Positions 10,122-22,543 of a stretch of 64,000 nucleotides of DNA are shown here, piece by piece. The number at the start of each line of letters is the position of its first letter. The stretch's first letter is position 1. The notes under the pieces are model-generated. The model was not told the DNA's origin. It ran no database searches and saw only the letters and a list, made by a program, of their open reading frames with translations. Both the position numbers and the translations under genes were made by a program. The DNA is from Trileptium ribeirensis (taxonomy: Eukaryota > Nematoda > Enoplea > Enoplida > Thoracostomopsidae): the NCBI GenBank assembly GCA_030248225.1, contig JASANE010005121.1:62001-126000 (forward strand), in the 5' to 3' direction.

Positions 10122-13100
10122 CTGAAAAGTTAAAATTTCAAAACCGGTTCCCGGCCTGCTCATTTAATTACAAGTAATCGTCTACAGCATAAGAATGATT
10201 ATTATATAACACGGAATTTTAATATTACGCATGATTTACGACCTTTTCTGTCTAATTTTGCAAATATTTCTTTGCAAGAGTAGTCTAGAATTATTGCACG
10301 AAGCTATTAGTACTTTATGTAACACTCAAAAGCACAGAGAAGCTCTACCAGTATGGCTAGTCTGCACTCAGTAATATTTCCAAATCTCACAATGAGTATC
10401 AATTATTTCTTACAGTCCCAGAAAAACAATATACACGACCATTGTACCAAGAACAAGGTTACGGCCATTTTAAGCACATACGTATAAACACCGCACGGCC
10501 TTGTGTTTGTTGTTCCAATATTAATCACAAAGACGGAAAATTCCTAATATTCATAAATCGCAGTCAGTAAAACTTATATTTTCAATCGCCATTTTTAATG
10601 TTGTAAGTCTCTAGCGCTTGCGGTATTCAATGCACAACACGCATTGATTTCATCACGTACAGCAACCAAATAAAACTGTTATACACTTATTATAGTTCTC
10701 TACGTGAAACTATATAAAACAATGCTTGTTGCGAAGTTTAATATTTTAAGCACTGACTGAAAAGTTTCCATAGGTATAATGCTACACAAGACTAACAATG
10801 GAGCCATTCCGTTTCACAAGTTAAATAAAAGCCAATTATGCCACCCCGACAAGCAAAAACTCACTTTTGAAAATTTCGCTGGTTGTGATGTTTTTGCTAC
10901 CTCTCGCAACCTACGTCCACACGAAAACAAGATATGTAGCTTCTGTTAATCCTAGCTAAGCCTTGTTGATATTCAACAATATTTTTTATTCAGAACAATA
11001 AATATTTGGGACCCGCACCAACATTTTAGAATGTTATTTACTTCAGTTTTAATCATACACATTTTTGTACACAACCATAAAATATTGCAGAAAGCGTAGG
11101 AAACATATTGATCTGGCTTTATGCTAGCGAATGTTTCAATCAGCATCTGGATTAGCAAGAGCAGAAGCTGAAGCCAGAGTAGCATGCAAAAAAGTTATAA
11201 AGTGTATACTAACCGCCACGTCCTCCTCTTCCGCCTGGTCCTCCGCGCGAACCGCGACCGCCCCTGCCACCACCGCCTCGCTGGGGATTAGTAAACTTCT
11301 CCAAAGGAAACAACTTGAATGGATCGATATATAACTAAAATATATTGTGCAATAAATGATGTACAAATTTACAGCAAACACTTTTACTTCATCCTAACCC
11401 ATGAACGCAAAACGTGAGGGTCATGCAGGTTGTCGTGTCGGCGTCCACATGTACTGCACGATACAATATAAAACCCATTTTGCATTACGTACTGTTACGT
11501 ACGATGTTATGAAAATTAATTACCCTGGTGGCCACAACAAAGTGGGACATCATCCAAATGCTGCTCGTGAGAAGTGAATAACAAAAAAACTGACAGTACA
11601 GTGAAGTCAGCCACGGACATAATTACTATGTCTGATTATGTAAGCTGACATTATAACATGAAAAAAGAGATGATAGAAAGCAATACCGATAACACACGGC
11701 AAGATTTACTGCCTATGTCACGAAAAGAAGCTTCTCGCAAACACTGATGAATTGCAAAATAAAATAGCAACATATTATAATGGAGTGTTGTTTTAAAAGT
11801 ATTTTATGTCTTGCAATTCGTAAACACGCGGAATAATAGGCGTATTGTGATCAAAGGACCTCAAACAGCCAAACTAACATTTATAAGAGATAAAATTGCC
11901 ACCCTAAGTTAGCTCTGGACATCCGCAAGGGAACCTCAACCGAGCTACGGTCGTAATATATTATCAGAAGAGCTATTTCAGTTTAAAACAGCTAACCCAG
12001 ACTCAACGAACCAAGTCAGCTGTGTCTTTCCAGAAATTTATTGCAAACCCAGAATGTATGAAGTATAGCGTAAGGAATGGAAATAAACTAAGAAAAATTA
12101 AATAATAATACCATAGGTAAATTTTACTCTGTGTGTCACGAATCAGGCAAATTCCAAAGCTGAATTTAAAGTCTTGATACGTTCCCAATTTATGTCATCA
12201 ATTCTAAACATTAATTCAAAAAGTAAATTGCAAAAATAAATTTATTACTTTTTGACCCTGCTTGAAGGAAGTGGCTTTCATATCATCACCAAGCTTCACA
12301 GACACGCTCTAAACATATTTCGCAAAGTAACTGGAAACAAAAAAATGATCATAGCTGTATGCACATAACTCAAGTTAGCACTCACAGACTGAAAATATTT
12401 CTGGCCAGATGTGCAGTCATATGTTTGACCGTTCAAATACTGTGAATGCCGTGGACGTTCTATATTTTGATTTGACGCCGTAGAATTTTTTGTTAATATT
12501 ATAACGGCGCCCGAACGTGAGAAATCTAGAAAATTTCAGAAGATTCTAATTTCTAAGCATGTACGTCGAAAATAAAACGTGCAACCCTAAAATGATGTAC
12601 ATACAAACATAAAGCATCATCAATAATTTAACGTTAAATCATAACTGTATCTTATTATATCATGAATTTTCGAATGTAAATCCTGCGTCATAGTATGCCA
12701 TTCATGCCTAAATTAGATTTTTCTCTAGCTGGATAAGTATACGTTTGGTGCGATGCTATGGAGCTCTCAATAGAACCTTAAGATCGGCTGAATAGTTTCT
12801 GAGATTGTAAGAGTATATAAAACCTATAATTGCATCTTATATCTTCCATCTTTTAGTCATCGCTAAACAAACTGTGTGCAAGTTTACGGTCAGTCTATCT
12901 TCGGGCTATGTGCTATATCGCGATATTTTTCCAACATCGTGAATGATTTGGATAGCCAAAAGCAATGTATGTACCACACTTAGTGTATATTTCGCCACCA
13001 ATTACGTGTTACTGTTGAATAGCTGGACCCATTTATTCAAGTTATATTTGTTCGGGTTCCGCTTCGGTGATAGGCGGCCACTGTTGATCTCATACAAATC

Positions 13101-16100
13101 GCAGAGATCTTGATACGAAATAAGCAGTGAAAACAAGATTCAGACGAAGATCAGACTAAATGTTGCGTCTATCCTGTTGATCTTGGCAACGAATACTGTG
13201 GTTTATTTTTAGGATGCAGCAATGATTAATGTATATCCACTAACCGAGTTTAGTTGCTACCGTTACGCTGGAGCTATGTATTATTCCTGCTTTGCCCTAG
13301 CTAGCCAATTTTTTTCAAACAAAGAAACGGTTTCACCGTCGATTTTAGTTTATGATATACATATCAACCGTAATATAATAGTAACCAGCAAGTGATGATG
13401 AAACGGAGCGAGCGTGGTTTCGTCAAGCAGTAATTTTGTGAAATCACCTCGTAACAGTTTTGTGTTCATGCATATCACCTGGTATCACCTGGCCCCAGCA
13501 CCACTGACTGAATGTCGGTTGACTGAGGTCGGCGACTGAGGTTCATGCATATATGTTATACTAAAATCTATGTATCCCCAAATACATTGAAAACCCTAAA
13601 ACCTCGTCAGAAATAAGCCCATCGAAAAAACTGAAAACGCACGAAGTATTCGTGTTATCCTCTAGATAACCGAACCATCGTATTCAGCATAACTAAAACA
13701 AAAACATATATATAGACCGTTGGGCTCCAAATTGGGAGGTAGGGCCTCCGGCATTTTCAAATGCCCCTGTAAAATTTTGGGCTCCCTTTGGTTCATCTCC
13801 TCTTAGCAAATTTTTTTTGTTTCCATTCGCTAAAAGCACATCCAGAGTACATAAAATTTGTACGGAACTTCTGTCCTGAACCCGCACCCCTTGGCAAAAT
13901 CGTTCGCTCTCTGGCTCATTCCCCCTGGCAAAATTTTCAGCGAATGAAGAGCCCAGTCTTGATGCCCTGTACACAAACTATTGAAGACAACCTATATTCT
14001 GGCAATCGGGTTCACAGACTATAAACCCTTTGAAAACATTTAATATTCATATTAACTATAGATAACCAAAATATCGCATTCAACGTAACGAAAACCTATA
14101 TAGGATATTATTGATGCTCTTCAAGCCATATACAACCAAACTAATGAAAACTCCCTAAATTTTTGAAAACGGGTTCGTCGAACGTAAATATGAAAAGAAA
14201 AGATATAAAATAGTCATGTTGGACTTTAAATAGCAAAATCATCGTATTCAGCGTGCCTGATAACTTAATACACTCGTTGTATGGTAAAAAACACAACCAC
14301 ATGCCGAAATTTCAAAAATCGCAATTTCTAGCAAAGGCTCGACGAGTCATATTCGGGCTCAAAGCGGCCCATGTAGTGATCCCACAAAAAAGTCGTGGTC
14401 AACAAAGTTGTAGATCTTGATGAGTGGGTTCTGCTCAATGTCCAGTTTTTCGATGCGAAGATTGTCTCGCGAGATATGGCTGCGAAAGCCTGGCACCCGT
14501 ATGGCCAAATTTGGCAAACAACACTTAAAAACCAGTTTTTTGCCATTTTAGCCCCATAGATGAGGTCAAAGCTGCTCGCGTTCAACTAAAGGGCTCATCT
14601 TCATCACATATGCTATCGAATGAAAAAAATATAGAAACCCATAAACTCGAAGATGAGTTATGACTGACAGAAACAGACAAAAGAAATCACAATTTCATCA
14701 TTAGAACGCTTACTGGAAACTCTGCTTGCTTCGCTTGCTTTGTTTCAATAATTGTGGCAGCATTAAGATACTGTTCCAATCCGTTGTATTGTCGTGCGGT
14801 TACGACCTTGTCGTATATGCCGTTTTAATAATTGACACCAAAGTGGAATGATAGTATGATGAATAATACTGTTGCGCTCAAGGCTTAACCTTCACCGTAG
14901 GTACGTATAGAGATAGTTTTGCAACAAATATCTATTCGCTACAATAATTTTGCTGTAGAAATAGAATTTCCGTTGCGCCATCGTTTGCATCCTGTCAATA
15001 CTTTGACACAGTAATACCGAAACCAAACACTAAACGATAAATCAATAAATATCAACAAGCAAGTACTAAAAACAACCAATGTACAGCAGTACTACACAGT
15101 TACATTGTTATGTCGTCGTGCTCAAAATCGAAGCACACCAGATCACTAGAACTACCAGTTTGAGAACGTTATGTAAACCACACAGAAACTTACATGATCA
15201 CGTATTGCACCAAATATTTCATCAATTTTACCAACTTCTTGTTTGTTTTCAAAATAAACAGACGCATTAAACCAAGGTACTCGTTCTGTAGAACATTTTA
15301 TGACCAACAGATCTTCGCATGGATGGGTAAAGACTCCGAGCTCTGCAATTAAAGCTATCACATACATAAACAATATTTTACCATAAATAGTATTGTAACA
15401 GAATCGGATATGTTACAGTCGTTGATTGGTTATGTTAACTGGTATAGAATACTTAGTATTATATATCTGACTGAGGAGATATTAGAAGAATGGTCGGAAC
15501 TCGGCAGTACCCGTGACATCACTCACCATTGCTAGTTCGCTACTGAGAAAGCTGAAATATATGAACAGTGTTTCCGTTGCCTATTTCCGATACGATATCA
15601 CAACCAATATTACCATGGCAATAGCTTTAGATAGCATTCATTGGAAAATGGAAGACCGTGTGGTCAAAGTCAGTTTTAGAATATTTCTAAGCAAGGAAAA
15701 TCGAAAAAAAGGAACTTCAAATAAAACCATTAAACACAGCTATATATCTGTCTTCTCGTCGAATCAGATGGAAGAGGCCCAGCTATATCGATCTCCCTCA
15801 GTTCATGCTCACAGATCGGTCTTTCAGAGTTCCTTCAGGTACTTTGCTGTGCAACTAAATTTATGCGATTTTCTCTGAAGTGTTAAAATATATAAGAATT
15901 CCTCCTTACTTTGGCTAAACACTGGGTGACCACATCCGCAAATGTCTATATATTTGGTTTTGTCCTCAAATTTAGGGTATGTCCTCAAATTTTGATATTT
16001 TTGCTGTAAAATGTTCAAAAGTTTTATTAACTTACTTTTAGAATTGTTGATTTTTTGGTTTATTTCGGTCAATGTCGGATCGGGTCAGGTCTGGACATGT

Positions 16101-17928
16101 CGGGTCGGCTCTAAGCCGTATCCTTACAATATCGAACGCATTGGTGAAAATTCTCACATCCAACACTCCAAAAAGACATCTTAAACATGAAAGACTACAA
16201 AATTTTTCCTTTATCTGAAACTAATAGCTCTATGAGAACATCTTCAGTCACTAATTAACGAGTAGATTACAATTAAATGTGTATTTTCACACACATATAT
16301 ATATTTGCCCTCAAATGTTCTCAAATCCAGCTTCGCAGATTCAGTGGTCACCCTGTAAACAAACCCAAGTTCTCTCTGGCGAGGCTAAAAATAGATAAAA
16401 TGTTTCCTTCCTAGGAGTGCAAAATATGCAATCAGCCGTTGAGTCATAGTGACAGTTACTGTGCTTGTGCCCCAGTCGCAGGTGTGCTGAGAAACACCCA
16501 TATGAACTGGATGCAATCGCCACTAAGGACTTTATCTGTTCTCCAGTTCGATTAGTTTGGAGAAGCCATGTTATGTTAATAAATCACTGTGACATGGCAT
16601 AGAAGTTGAAACTGAAAAACGCTTGTTTAAACACTTTGTAGGACAGTTATTGACAGCACACAGCAACTAAAAAGTGAGGATAAAATGGCGACCGGATTAT
16701 ACAGCTGTGTATCACAACCCATTCAATCTGGCATGTATAAAGTGAAAGGCGGGAACCCCCACTTTCCAAATCTTACGATGGTCAACTAAATTCAAAAATT
16801 TTGTATGCCTCAAAATTTATTTTTTGTATGCAAAACGTATTTTAAACGTTAAATACCACTATTTCTAATGCTAAAACGTCGCTTTATAGCTTGAAAATAC
16901 ATACATCAACTATATATAGTTGATGAATAGGTATACCCAATTCCTGGGTACTTCGACGCTAACGAAGGTTTGGAACCAAAAAGAGTCATAGGCAAAAAAT
17001 TCTAGTTTATTTAAAACGGTCTTTTCAATCGACAGAAATAGCTCAAAATCAAATTTAAAACAGTCAATGCGTCTTTATCACAACAAATTTATTTATTTTG
17101 TGGTCGGGATTCTTTTATCGAATTTCCATTGTCAGCGCAGCATTTTTTGTTATCGACCAAAAATATCTTGGGTAGAAAATAAATCAGTCATGGTGTCTAG
17201 TTTTAGGAAGAAGACGCCAATAGGGATCGCATTCGGGCAAATATGGTTCGTCATTGCCACTTCTTATTCGGGAAGTCCGGTCTAATATATGTGTTTAATG
17301 AAACGTTTCATATTTAACAAAATTTACAAAAATTGTAACTAATGCTGATTTTAATTTCGTTTAGACGCGGAATGCAACGATGGTGCAAACTATCATGATT
17401 CAGTTGGTGTGTCCATTTAACAAATTTAGTAAACTGTCATACTGAATAAAACAATAAATATTGTAATCGGTAATCGCAGGTTGAGCTCAGTTTAGTTTAC
17501 ATTATAAAAATAACACAAGTGTTATAAAATAATCTACGACAGAGATTGTCGTAAACTTTTAACAAAAATATTTTAAAAATAATTACATCACACTTTTAGC
17601 GCCAAAAAATAATATTTTATAAAATAATGCTTTATTGTCACGACAGGAGGCGTAATTTTTCTGTGGAAAGAGTATTATTAAGCTTTAATTGGGGTACCGC
17701 AAGACACATCAAATATGTTCATCACTCGCGAATGGATAGTGCTCGCTACTCATATGATGACATACTACGGCCCAAAAATTTACATGCGGTTCTGGCATGT
17801 ACTGTACATGTACGACACTCGGTAAACTTGCCTGTAACTGTAGTGGGCGGTCCAGTATCTTGAGGCCTATGAAATCCTCCTCGGCCACCGCGCATTGGTC
17901 CACGGCCGCCACGTCCAGAAAATCCCAT
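9952..17928 (-). CDS. GAR1: GAR1, H/ACA ribonucleoprotein complex subunit 1 (five exons)
   Basis: Joining 17928-17832, 15342-15194, 12308-12249, 11334-11214 and 10121-9952 gives 597 nt encoding 198 residues plus TAA, with every intron phase matching. The protein has an N-terminal Gly/Arg tail (residues 1-20), the conserved GAR1 core (about 33-115, including LGVFTHPCED, VYFENKQEVGKIDEIFG, and QKLYIDPFKLFPLEKF) and a long C-terminal RGG tail (about 118-190). Yeast and animal GAR1 proteins have the same layout and a length of roughly 200-240. From family knowledge, it joins dyskerin, NOP10 and NHP2 in box H/ACA snoRNPs that pseudouridylate rRNA and snRNA, in nucleolus and Cajal bodies. Introns measure about 2.5, 2.9, 0.9 and 1.1 kb; the first uses a GC donor. 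No frame damage is seen, so this is a working gene. Confidence 0.93.
11214..11334 (-). CDS. GAR1: GAR1 exon 4 (end of core, start of RGG tail)
   Basis: The exon begins after ttttag with LYIDPFKLFPLEKFTNPQ, the conserved end of the core, then enters Gly/Arg-rich sequence. The donor is GTTAGT and the end phase is 1. Confidence 0.93.
12249..12308 (-). CDS. GAR1: GAR1 exon 3 (60-nt exon)
   Basis: Twenty codons, SVSVKLGDDMKATSFKQGQK, lie between an acceptor ending tttag and a GTAATA donor, both phase 0. They supply the segment expected between IRDH and LYIDP in GAR1. The exon is too short to stand out as an open frame. Confidence 0.92.
13660..14320. repeat. Diverged dispersed repeat sharing an atcgtattcagc motif with 50.9-51.6 kb
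   Basis: The phrase tagataaccgaaccatcgtattcagc (split here: tagataaccgaacc, then atcgtattcagc) recurs in altered form near 14055, 14225, 51120 and 51355, together with neighbouring text. This intronic stretch of GAR1 is therefore part of an old repeat family. No coding content is seen. Confidence 0.45.
14330..14765 (+). repeat. Dispersed repeat family, copy 1 (GAR1 intron 2)
   Basis: It shares ordered blocks with 61385-61770 (same strand) and 43290-43440 (opposite strand). The blocks are a cgatgcgaag...ctcgcgagatat segment, a gatgagttatga...gacagacaaaa segment, and a terminal segment ggaaactctgcttgcttcgc. The copies are clearly diverged. The element type is unknown. Confidence 0.5.
15194..15342 (-). 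CDS. GAR1: GAR1 exon 2 (core domain)
   Basis: The acceptor tttaattgcag precedes 15342. The split codon completes Glu 33. The exon encodes 49 codons from LGVFTHPCEDLLV through GKIDEIFGAIRDH and ends in phase 0 before GTAAGT. This is the most conserved stretch of the family and fixes the identity of the gene. Confidence 0.95.
16904..16925. repeat. Perfect 22-bp palindrome in GAR1 intron 1
   Basis: Each half reads catcaactata, so the whole is its own reverse complement. The AT-rich centre suggests a cruciform or a chance TA expansion. No function is inferred. Confidence 0.6.
17830..17831 (-). other. Non-canonical GC splice donor of GAR1 intron 1
   Basis: The exon/intron junction reads ACAG|GCAAGT. 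Apart from the C at position 2 it is a perfect U1 match, the usual profile of GC-AG introns. The join to the acceptor at 15343 restores Glu in the conserved Val-Thr-Glu-Leu-Gly context. Confidence 0.85.
17832..17928 (-). CDS. GAR1: GAR1 exon 1 (start codon, N-terminal RGG tail)
   Basis: The ATG at 17928-17926 opens MGFSGRGGRGPMRGGRGG, followed by FHRPQDTGPP, which matches the family's short linker before the core. The exon ends in phase 1 at 17832. The donor is G|GCAAGT, a classic GC splice donor. There is no in-frame GT that would keep the conserved Glu-Leu-Gly junction. Confidence 0.9.
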
Positions 17929-18124
17929 TTTCTATTTTCGGGGGCGTAAATTATAAATTCTAAACTACTAAAGTAACAATGGTATATATATAAATTCTTA
18001 TAGCCAGCCATTAGAGTTTGTAAATTTGAAACTAATATATAGCATGCAAGAGTCAAAACTCGCTCGATGCAACTTTTGAGGGCGTGAGTTAAGTGGATGC
18101 GCAGCCATTATCGATATATACACG

Positions 18125-18310
18125 CGAAAACAGGCCGAAATTTCGTGGCCTAGCCCGGCCAGTTGGAAATAGATGTCGGCCCGGTTCGGCCGGAGCTGCA
18201 ACATTCCGGTCCGGGCCATTGCAAATCGAAGTAGGCTTGGCCCAGATCAACAGAATTTCGGCCCAGCCTTTTTGTAATCGGATGTCGGCCAGATCGACAG
18301 AAAGGCTTCA
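18125..18310. repeat. GC-rich degenerate repeat upstream of GAR1
   Basis: About three diverged 45-55 bp units rich in tcggcc/ggccc, each with an aat(a/c)g(g)atgtcggcc-like core. They lie 200-380 bp upstream of the GAR1 start codon, in otherwise AT-rich DNA. It could be a transposon remnant or promoter-proximal sequence; the sequence does not decide. Confidence 0.45.
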
Positions 18311-18527
18311 CGCGATCTAAACTAGGAAGATATGTAAAAAAATAGCCAGCTGAAAAGTTAGCTATGACGAGATTCGACTCCGCCACCTTATATGCCTACT
18401 TAGTTATCCCAGTACGAATTCATTATAGTTATAATGCTGCTATATGCTACATTGCATTCAGGTGTGTATATTCATATTCATTATAATAGTTTATAATTAC
18501 GTGTCTTGAATTGAATTGTGCTACACC

Positions 18528-19457
18528 ATGGTTGATACTCGTAAAAGCGGCGACAATGCCGTTGATCCCAGCTGTCTGAAATGTGATAAGCAAATCTCTG
18601 ATATCGATTCGAAAGTCCAATGTGCGAAATGCCGAAGATATTGCCACAAAACCAGCGCCAAGGTCAGTTCAGCGGTTGCTGATTCTCTGAACCAGGGCTC
18701 CTCTATTCAATATTTTTGCTTCGCTTGCGAAAAGACCATTGATGGGGATCTAGCCACTCTGATTACATTAGAAGATCGCTTAACTGCTTTCGAGCTAACC
18801 CAGCAACGGTTTGAAAACATGCTAACAGCATTATCAAGCAAAATTGATACTATACTATCCGGAGCGGCCAACCCCCCACCCCCTGCCCTGTCTGCTTCGG
18901 AGAATCATCAAACGCCTAATGGTAATATATCCACTGACAATGCTACATTTAAAATATTAGATGAACTTGACGAAAGAAATCGTCGAATGTGTAATGTTGT
19001 TGTTTCTAATTTAAATGAGTCAAGGAGTGATACGCCTGCGACTAGGAAGCAACACGATATTGATTTTTGTTTGGAAATTTTTGAGCTTGTTGGCGCGAAA
19101 TGTGAGCGGGATGATATTAGAAATGTTTTCCGTCTAGGCCAGATCCGAGATGACAAACCACGTCTAGTTAAAGTCGTTTTTATTAGCTCTGAAGTCCGCA
19201 ATGGTATTGTGGCTAACGGGCACAAGCTTCGATCTGTCAACAAAAATTAACCGTTTAGTAAATGCTATGTTAATGCCGATCGTACAAAGCTTGAGATTGA
19301 AGCATATAAACGGGCCAAAGCTCAGCGTGCACAATTGATCCGACCAAAAAACGCCGATCGCATCGGGGGTCGCCGAGGCCCCGACACCGCCGCAAACATC
19401 CGGCCAAGCTCGTCGACGGATCATCGGGATGTGGTAACAACCTTGGTCAATGTGTAA
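18528..19457 (+). pseudogene. LINE A ORF1 (zinc-finger RNA-binding-type protein), one premature stop
   Basis: The ATG at 18528 opens a frame with CLKCD, CAKCRRYCH and CFAC, an N-terminal PHD-like cysteine pattern. The Cys normally found after the His is Ser/Thr here (HKTS). A coiled-coil-like segment and a C-terminal nucleic-acid-binding region follow (NVVVSNLNES, then LVKVVFISSEVRNGIVANGHKLRS). A TAA at 19248-19250 interrupts the frame. Reading on in the same frame gives FSKCYVNADRTKLE...KRAKAQR up to TAA at 19455, which is the expected ORF1 C-terminus. The damage is thus a single nonsense change. Comparable to LINE B ORF1, which is intact. Confidence 0.82.
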
Positions 19458-22400
19458 ATAAACATGCAAATAATAGTTTCAATGTCGCTTTACGTAATAG
19501 TGTTGACGTTTTTGATTATGTTCATAATTTTGTTTCTAATTCGGCTTCAAATATTGATTATGTAAAGAATGATTACGTAAATAATATCTCTGTTTCTAAT
19601 AATTTTGTTGCAAATAATTCTATTTCTGATATCTTGCCTCCTCAATCACTTAATACATTTGTATCTGTGCACTCAGACTCAAGACCTGTGAAATCAGCAG
19701 TTTCTAGTGTTCCTACTTCATATCTTAATTGTGTTCTGATTAATGCTAGATCTGTATTAAACAAACTACATGAACTCGATATGTATGTTTTAAACGCAAA
19801 AATCGACATTGTTTTAATTTGTGAATCATGGATGTCGGTGCTGGACGATGAAAGTGTAATAGCGCTCCCTGGGTTTTCTCACTTCCGCTGTGATAGACAG
19901 GGTAGGAGGGGTGGGGGAGTCCTCATCTACGCCAAGAACGATCTGAATCCAAAACATTTCGATAGCACAATTTCCGCGGAAGACGCTGTAGCCTGTGTAA
20001 TCTCTCCATGCTATGGATCCAAGATGCTATTTGCCTGTATTTACAGGAGCCCAACATCAACCAAGACTAATGATGGCTTTATAAATGACTTTATCGATTT
20101 GTGTTGCCAGAGTGACATTCAATCCATCTGCATATGTGGGGATTTTAATTTCCCTGGTATCGACTGGATCAACTATGTTTGGGCACCAACTTATGATAAC
20201 TTCATGGACTGTCTAAGTTCAAATGGCTTGGAACAAGTCGTTAACTTTCCGACGCGGGGCATCAACACCCTTGACTTGGTTTTATGTTCCATGCCGGAGC
20301 GTCTTCGTAGCGTTTGCCCTACCGCCCCGTTGAGATCATCGGACCACATATGCGTTTCCTTTGCTCATGAATTATCCAGCTATAGATCAACCCCCTGCCT
20401 CACACGATCAAATATGTATGATTGGGCTCGGGCCAACTGGCAAGCTATTCGTTCATCCCTGCTTCAAATAGATTGGGACGCTTTGAACACTGTCTACAAC
20501 ACAGAAGGATTTTGGCTTAAATTTAGAGACACGTGCACCCAACTGATATCCGTATATGTACCACCCAAATCTTTAGCTCAAAAACGCAAACCCATTTGGG
20601 CTGACCGGCTCGCATGGACAGCACTTAAACGTAAACACAATGCTTTCCGACGCTTTAAACGTAGTAATTCACAAGCTAGTTGGTTAAACTACCAGTCGAA
20701 GTGTGTTGAAGCGTCTTTTCATATTGACCGCTCCATCCGAAATTTTGAAACGAAGCTCGCTGAAAACATTGATTCCGACAGGAAGTCTTTTTTGCCTACG
20801 CGCTTCGTAAAGGGACTAAATCTCATTCTATTGGCCCTATGAAGAAACCGAATGGCGAGTTCAGCAGCTGTTCTGAAGAAGATGCCTCTTTATTTAATGA
20901 ATTTTTCGGTTCAGTTTTCAACACTGACAATTTTGTTGCTCCAGAACCCTTTACTCGTACGACAAATAGGTGCTCTCTTTTGAATTCACGTCCCAGGCTA
21001 TATCTAGCGCTCTTGCAAAGCTCAAATTGCCTGCGGCCCCTGGCAATGATGGTATAACCAATACTTTCTTGTCAAATGTGCGAGAAGCCATCGCACTCCC
21101 TTTGACTCTTCTCTTTTCGAAATCCATGCAGGAATCAACAGTGCCTCATGACTGGTTACTCGCCGATGTTGTCTCTATTTACAAAACGGGCGATCGTTCC
21201 AGTTGTAACAGTTTCAGACCTATAAGTCTTACTTCGGCGGTCAGCAAAGTCATGGAAACCCTTATACGCGACAGTATGGACTCTTTCCTTCGCTGCAATG
21301 ACTTATTATATAAGTCGCAGCATGGTTTCATGAAAAAAAGATCAACGACTACACAGCTGCTAGAATTTTTGAACTTTGCCACCAAATGCATTGATGCCGC
21401 AGATAGGGTAGACACAGTTTATGTCGATTTCCGGAAAGCCTTTGGCAAGGTTTGCCATGCAGCTTTGATTCACAAGCTGAAAGAATATGGAATTAGTGGC
21501 CCTCTTCTCGGTTGGATACAATGTTTTCTTTGTAACCGCCATCAAAGATCGCGTGTCAACGGTTCGGTTTCGCCCTGGAGCCCAGTAACCAGTGGTGTTC
21601 CACAGGGAACGGTGCTAGGCCCGCTCTTGTTCGTCATTTTTGTTGACAGTATTGACGAATACGTCAGTTGCTCAGTATACAAATTCGCAGACGACTTACG
21701 AATGTCACGACGCATCGAAAAAATGAACTCAGACTTATGCTTCGATGATTTTCAAGCGGATCTTGACGGACTCGAACATTTCTGCGAAGAATTTCTTCTC
21801 AGTCCTAACAGTGACAAATGTTGCGTGATGTACTGCGGTGACGGAAATCCTCACACTGCGTACTCCTTCGCTAAGAATTTACTCCGTGAGACAGAAAGTG
21901 TAAAGGACTTAGGCGTTTGGATCACTTCTGATATGAAAATGTCACTGCATTGCGCAAAGGCCGCTTGTAAAGCAGAAAAGGTTATCAGGCTGCTTCGCCG
22001 AACAATTACAAATTGGAATAAAAACATATGACTCCATCTATACCGCAGTCTCATTCGACCACACATTGAATATGCTGCCAACATATGGTGCCCACACTAC
22101 CAACGAGATGTAGATATTATAGAACGTGTGCAACGTCACGCCACTAAGCTCATCCCCTTCATCCGTAGGTGGTCGTACGATCAAAGACTTGAGTTTCTCG
22201 GTATTCAAAGACTTGAAAACAAGCGTCTTCGTAGCGATCTCATATTTGTTTACCGGCTTCTTCACGGCCATGTCGACATGGACATCTCTCAGTTTTTTAA
22301 ACTGGGATACGCCACAACAAGAGGCCATGCGTTCAAAATAGATGCACTGGACATCCCCCGATTAAACTGCCGTAGATACTTCTTTGGGCTACGGGTTATT

Positions 22401-22496
22401 ACTTCTTGGAACTCCCTTACAGAAGATGTCGTAAACGCCCCATCTGTTTCATCGTTCAAGCACAGACTCCATATGTCAAATTTCTTCGAACATTGA
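19313..22496 (+). pseudogene. LINE A ORF2 (endonuclease-reverse transcriptase), frameshifted
   Basis: The frame is open from about 19313, with no good in-frame ATG before the endonuclease. Endonuclease motifs present: INARS, CESW, GDFNFPGIDW and SSDHICV. A frameshift near 20820 and another near 20970 lead into the RT frame (20970-22031). RT motifs: SFRPISLTSAVSKVME, YVDFRKAFGKVCH, SGVPQGTVLGPLLFVIFVD and KFADDLRMSR. The catalytic Asp residues of motif A (YVDF) and motif C (FADD) are kept, but the second Asp of KAFD is Gly. TGA at 22029 separates RT from the C-terminal block (RSLIRPHIEYAANIWCP to FEH stop at 22496). It would nick DNA and prime reverse transcription if intact. Confidence 0.87.
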
Positions 22497-22525
22497 CTTT
22501 ATTTTGTTTCTTTTCACGTAATCAT

Positions 22526-22543
22526 GCCCCGCATTGGCGGGGC
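22526..22543 (+). other. Perfect hairpin in LINE A 3' UTR
   Basis: The arms gccccgc and gcggggc pair perfectly around an attg loop, 30 bases past the ORF2 stop. Hairpins near the 3' end serve as RT recognition sites in several CR1/L2-group LINEs; that role here is inferred from position. Confidence 0.65.

Noticed and set aside
9930..10163. 77-residue minus-strand frame starting MSRPGTG
   Set aside because: It is the GAR1 last exon in the wrong frame, running back through the acceptor site into the intron.
15513..15878. 121-residue plus-strand frame in GAR1 intron 1
   Set aside because: No recognisable domain, antisense to GAR1, AT-rich composition of the surrounding intron.
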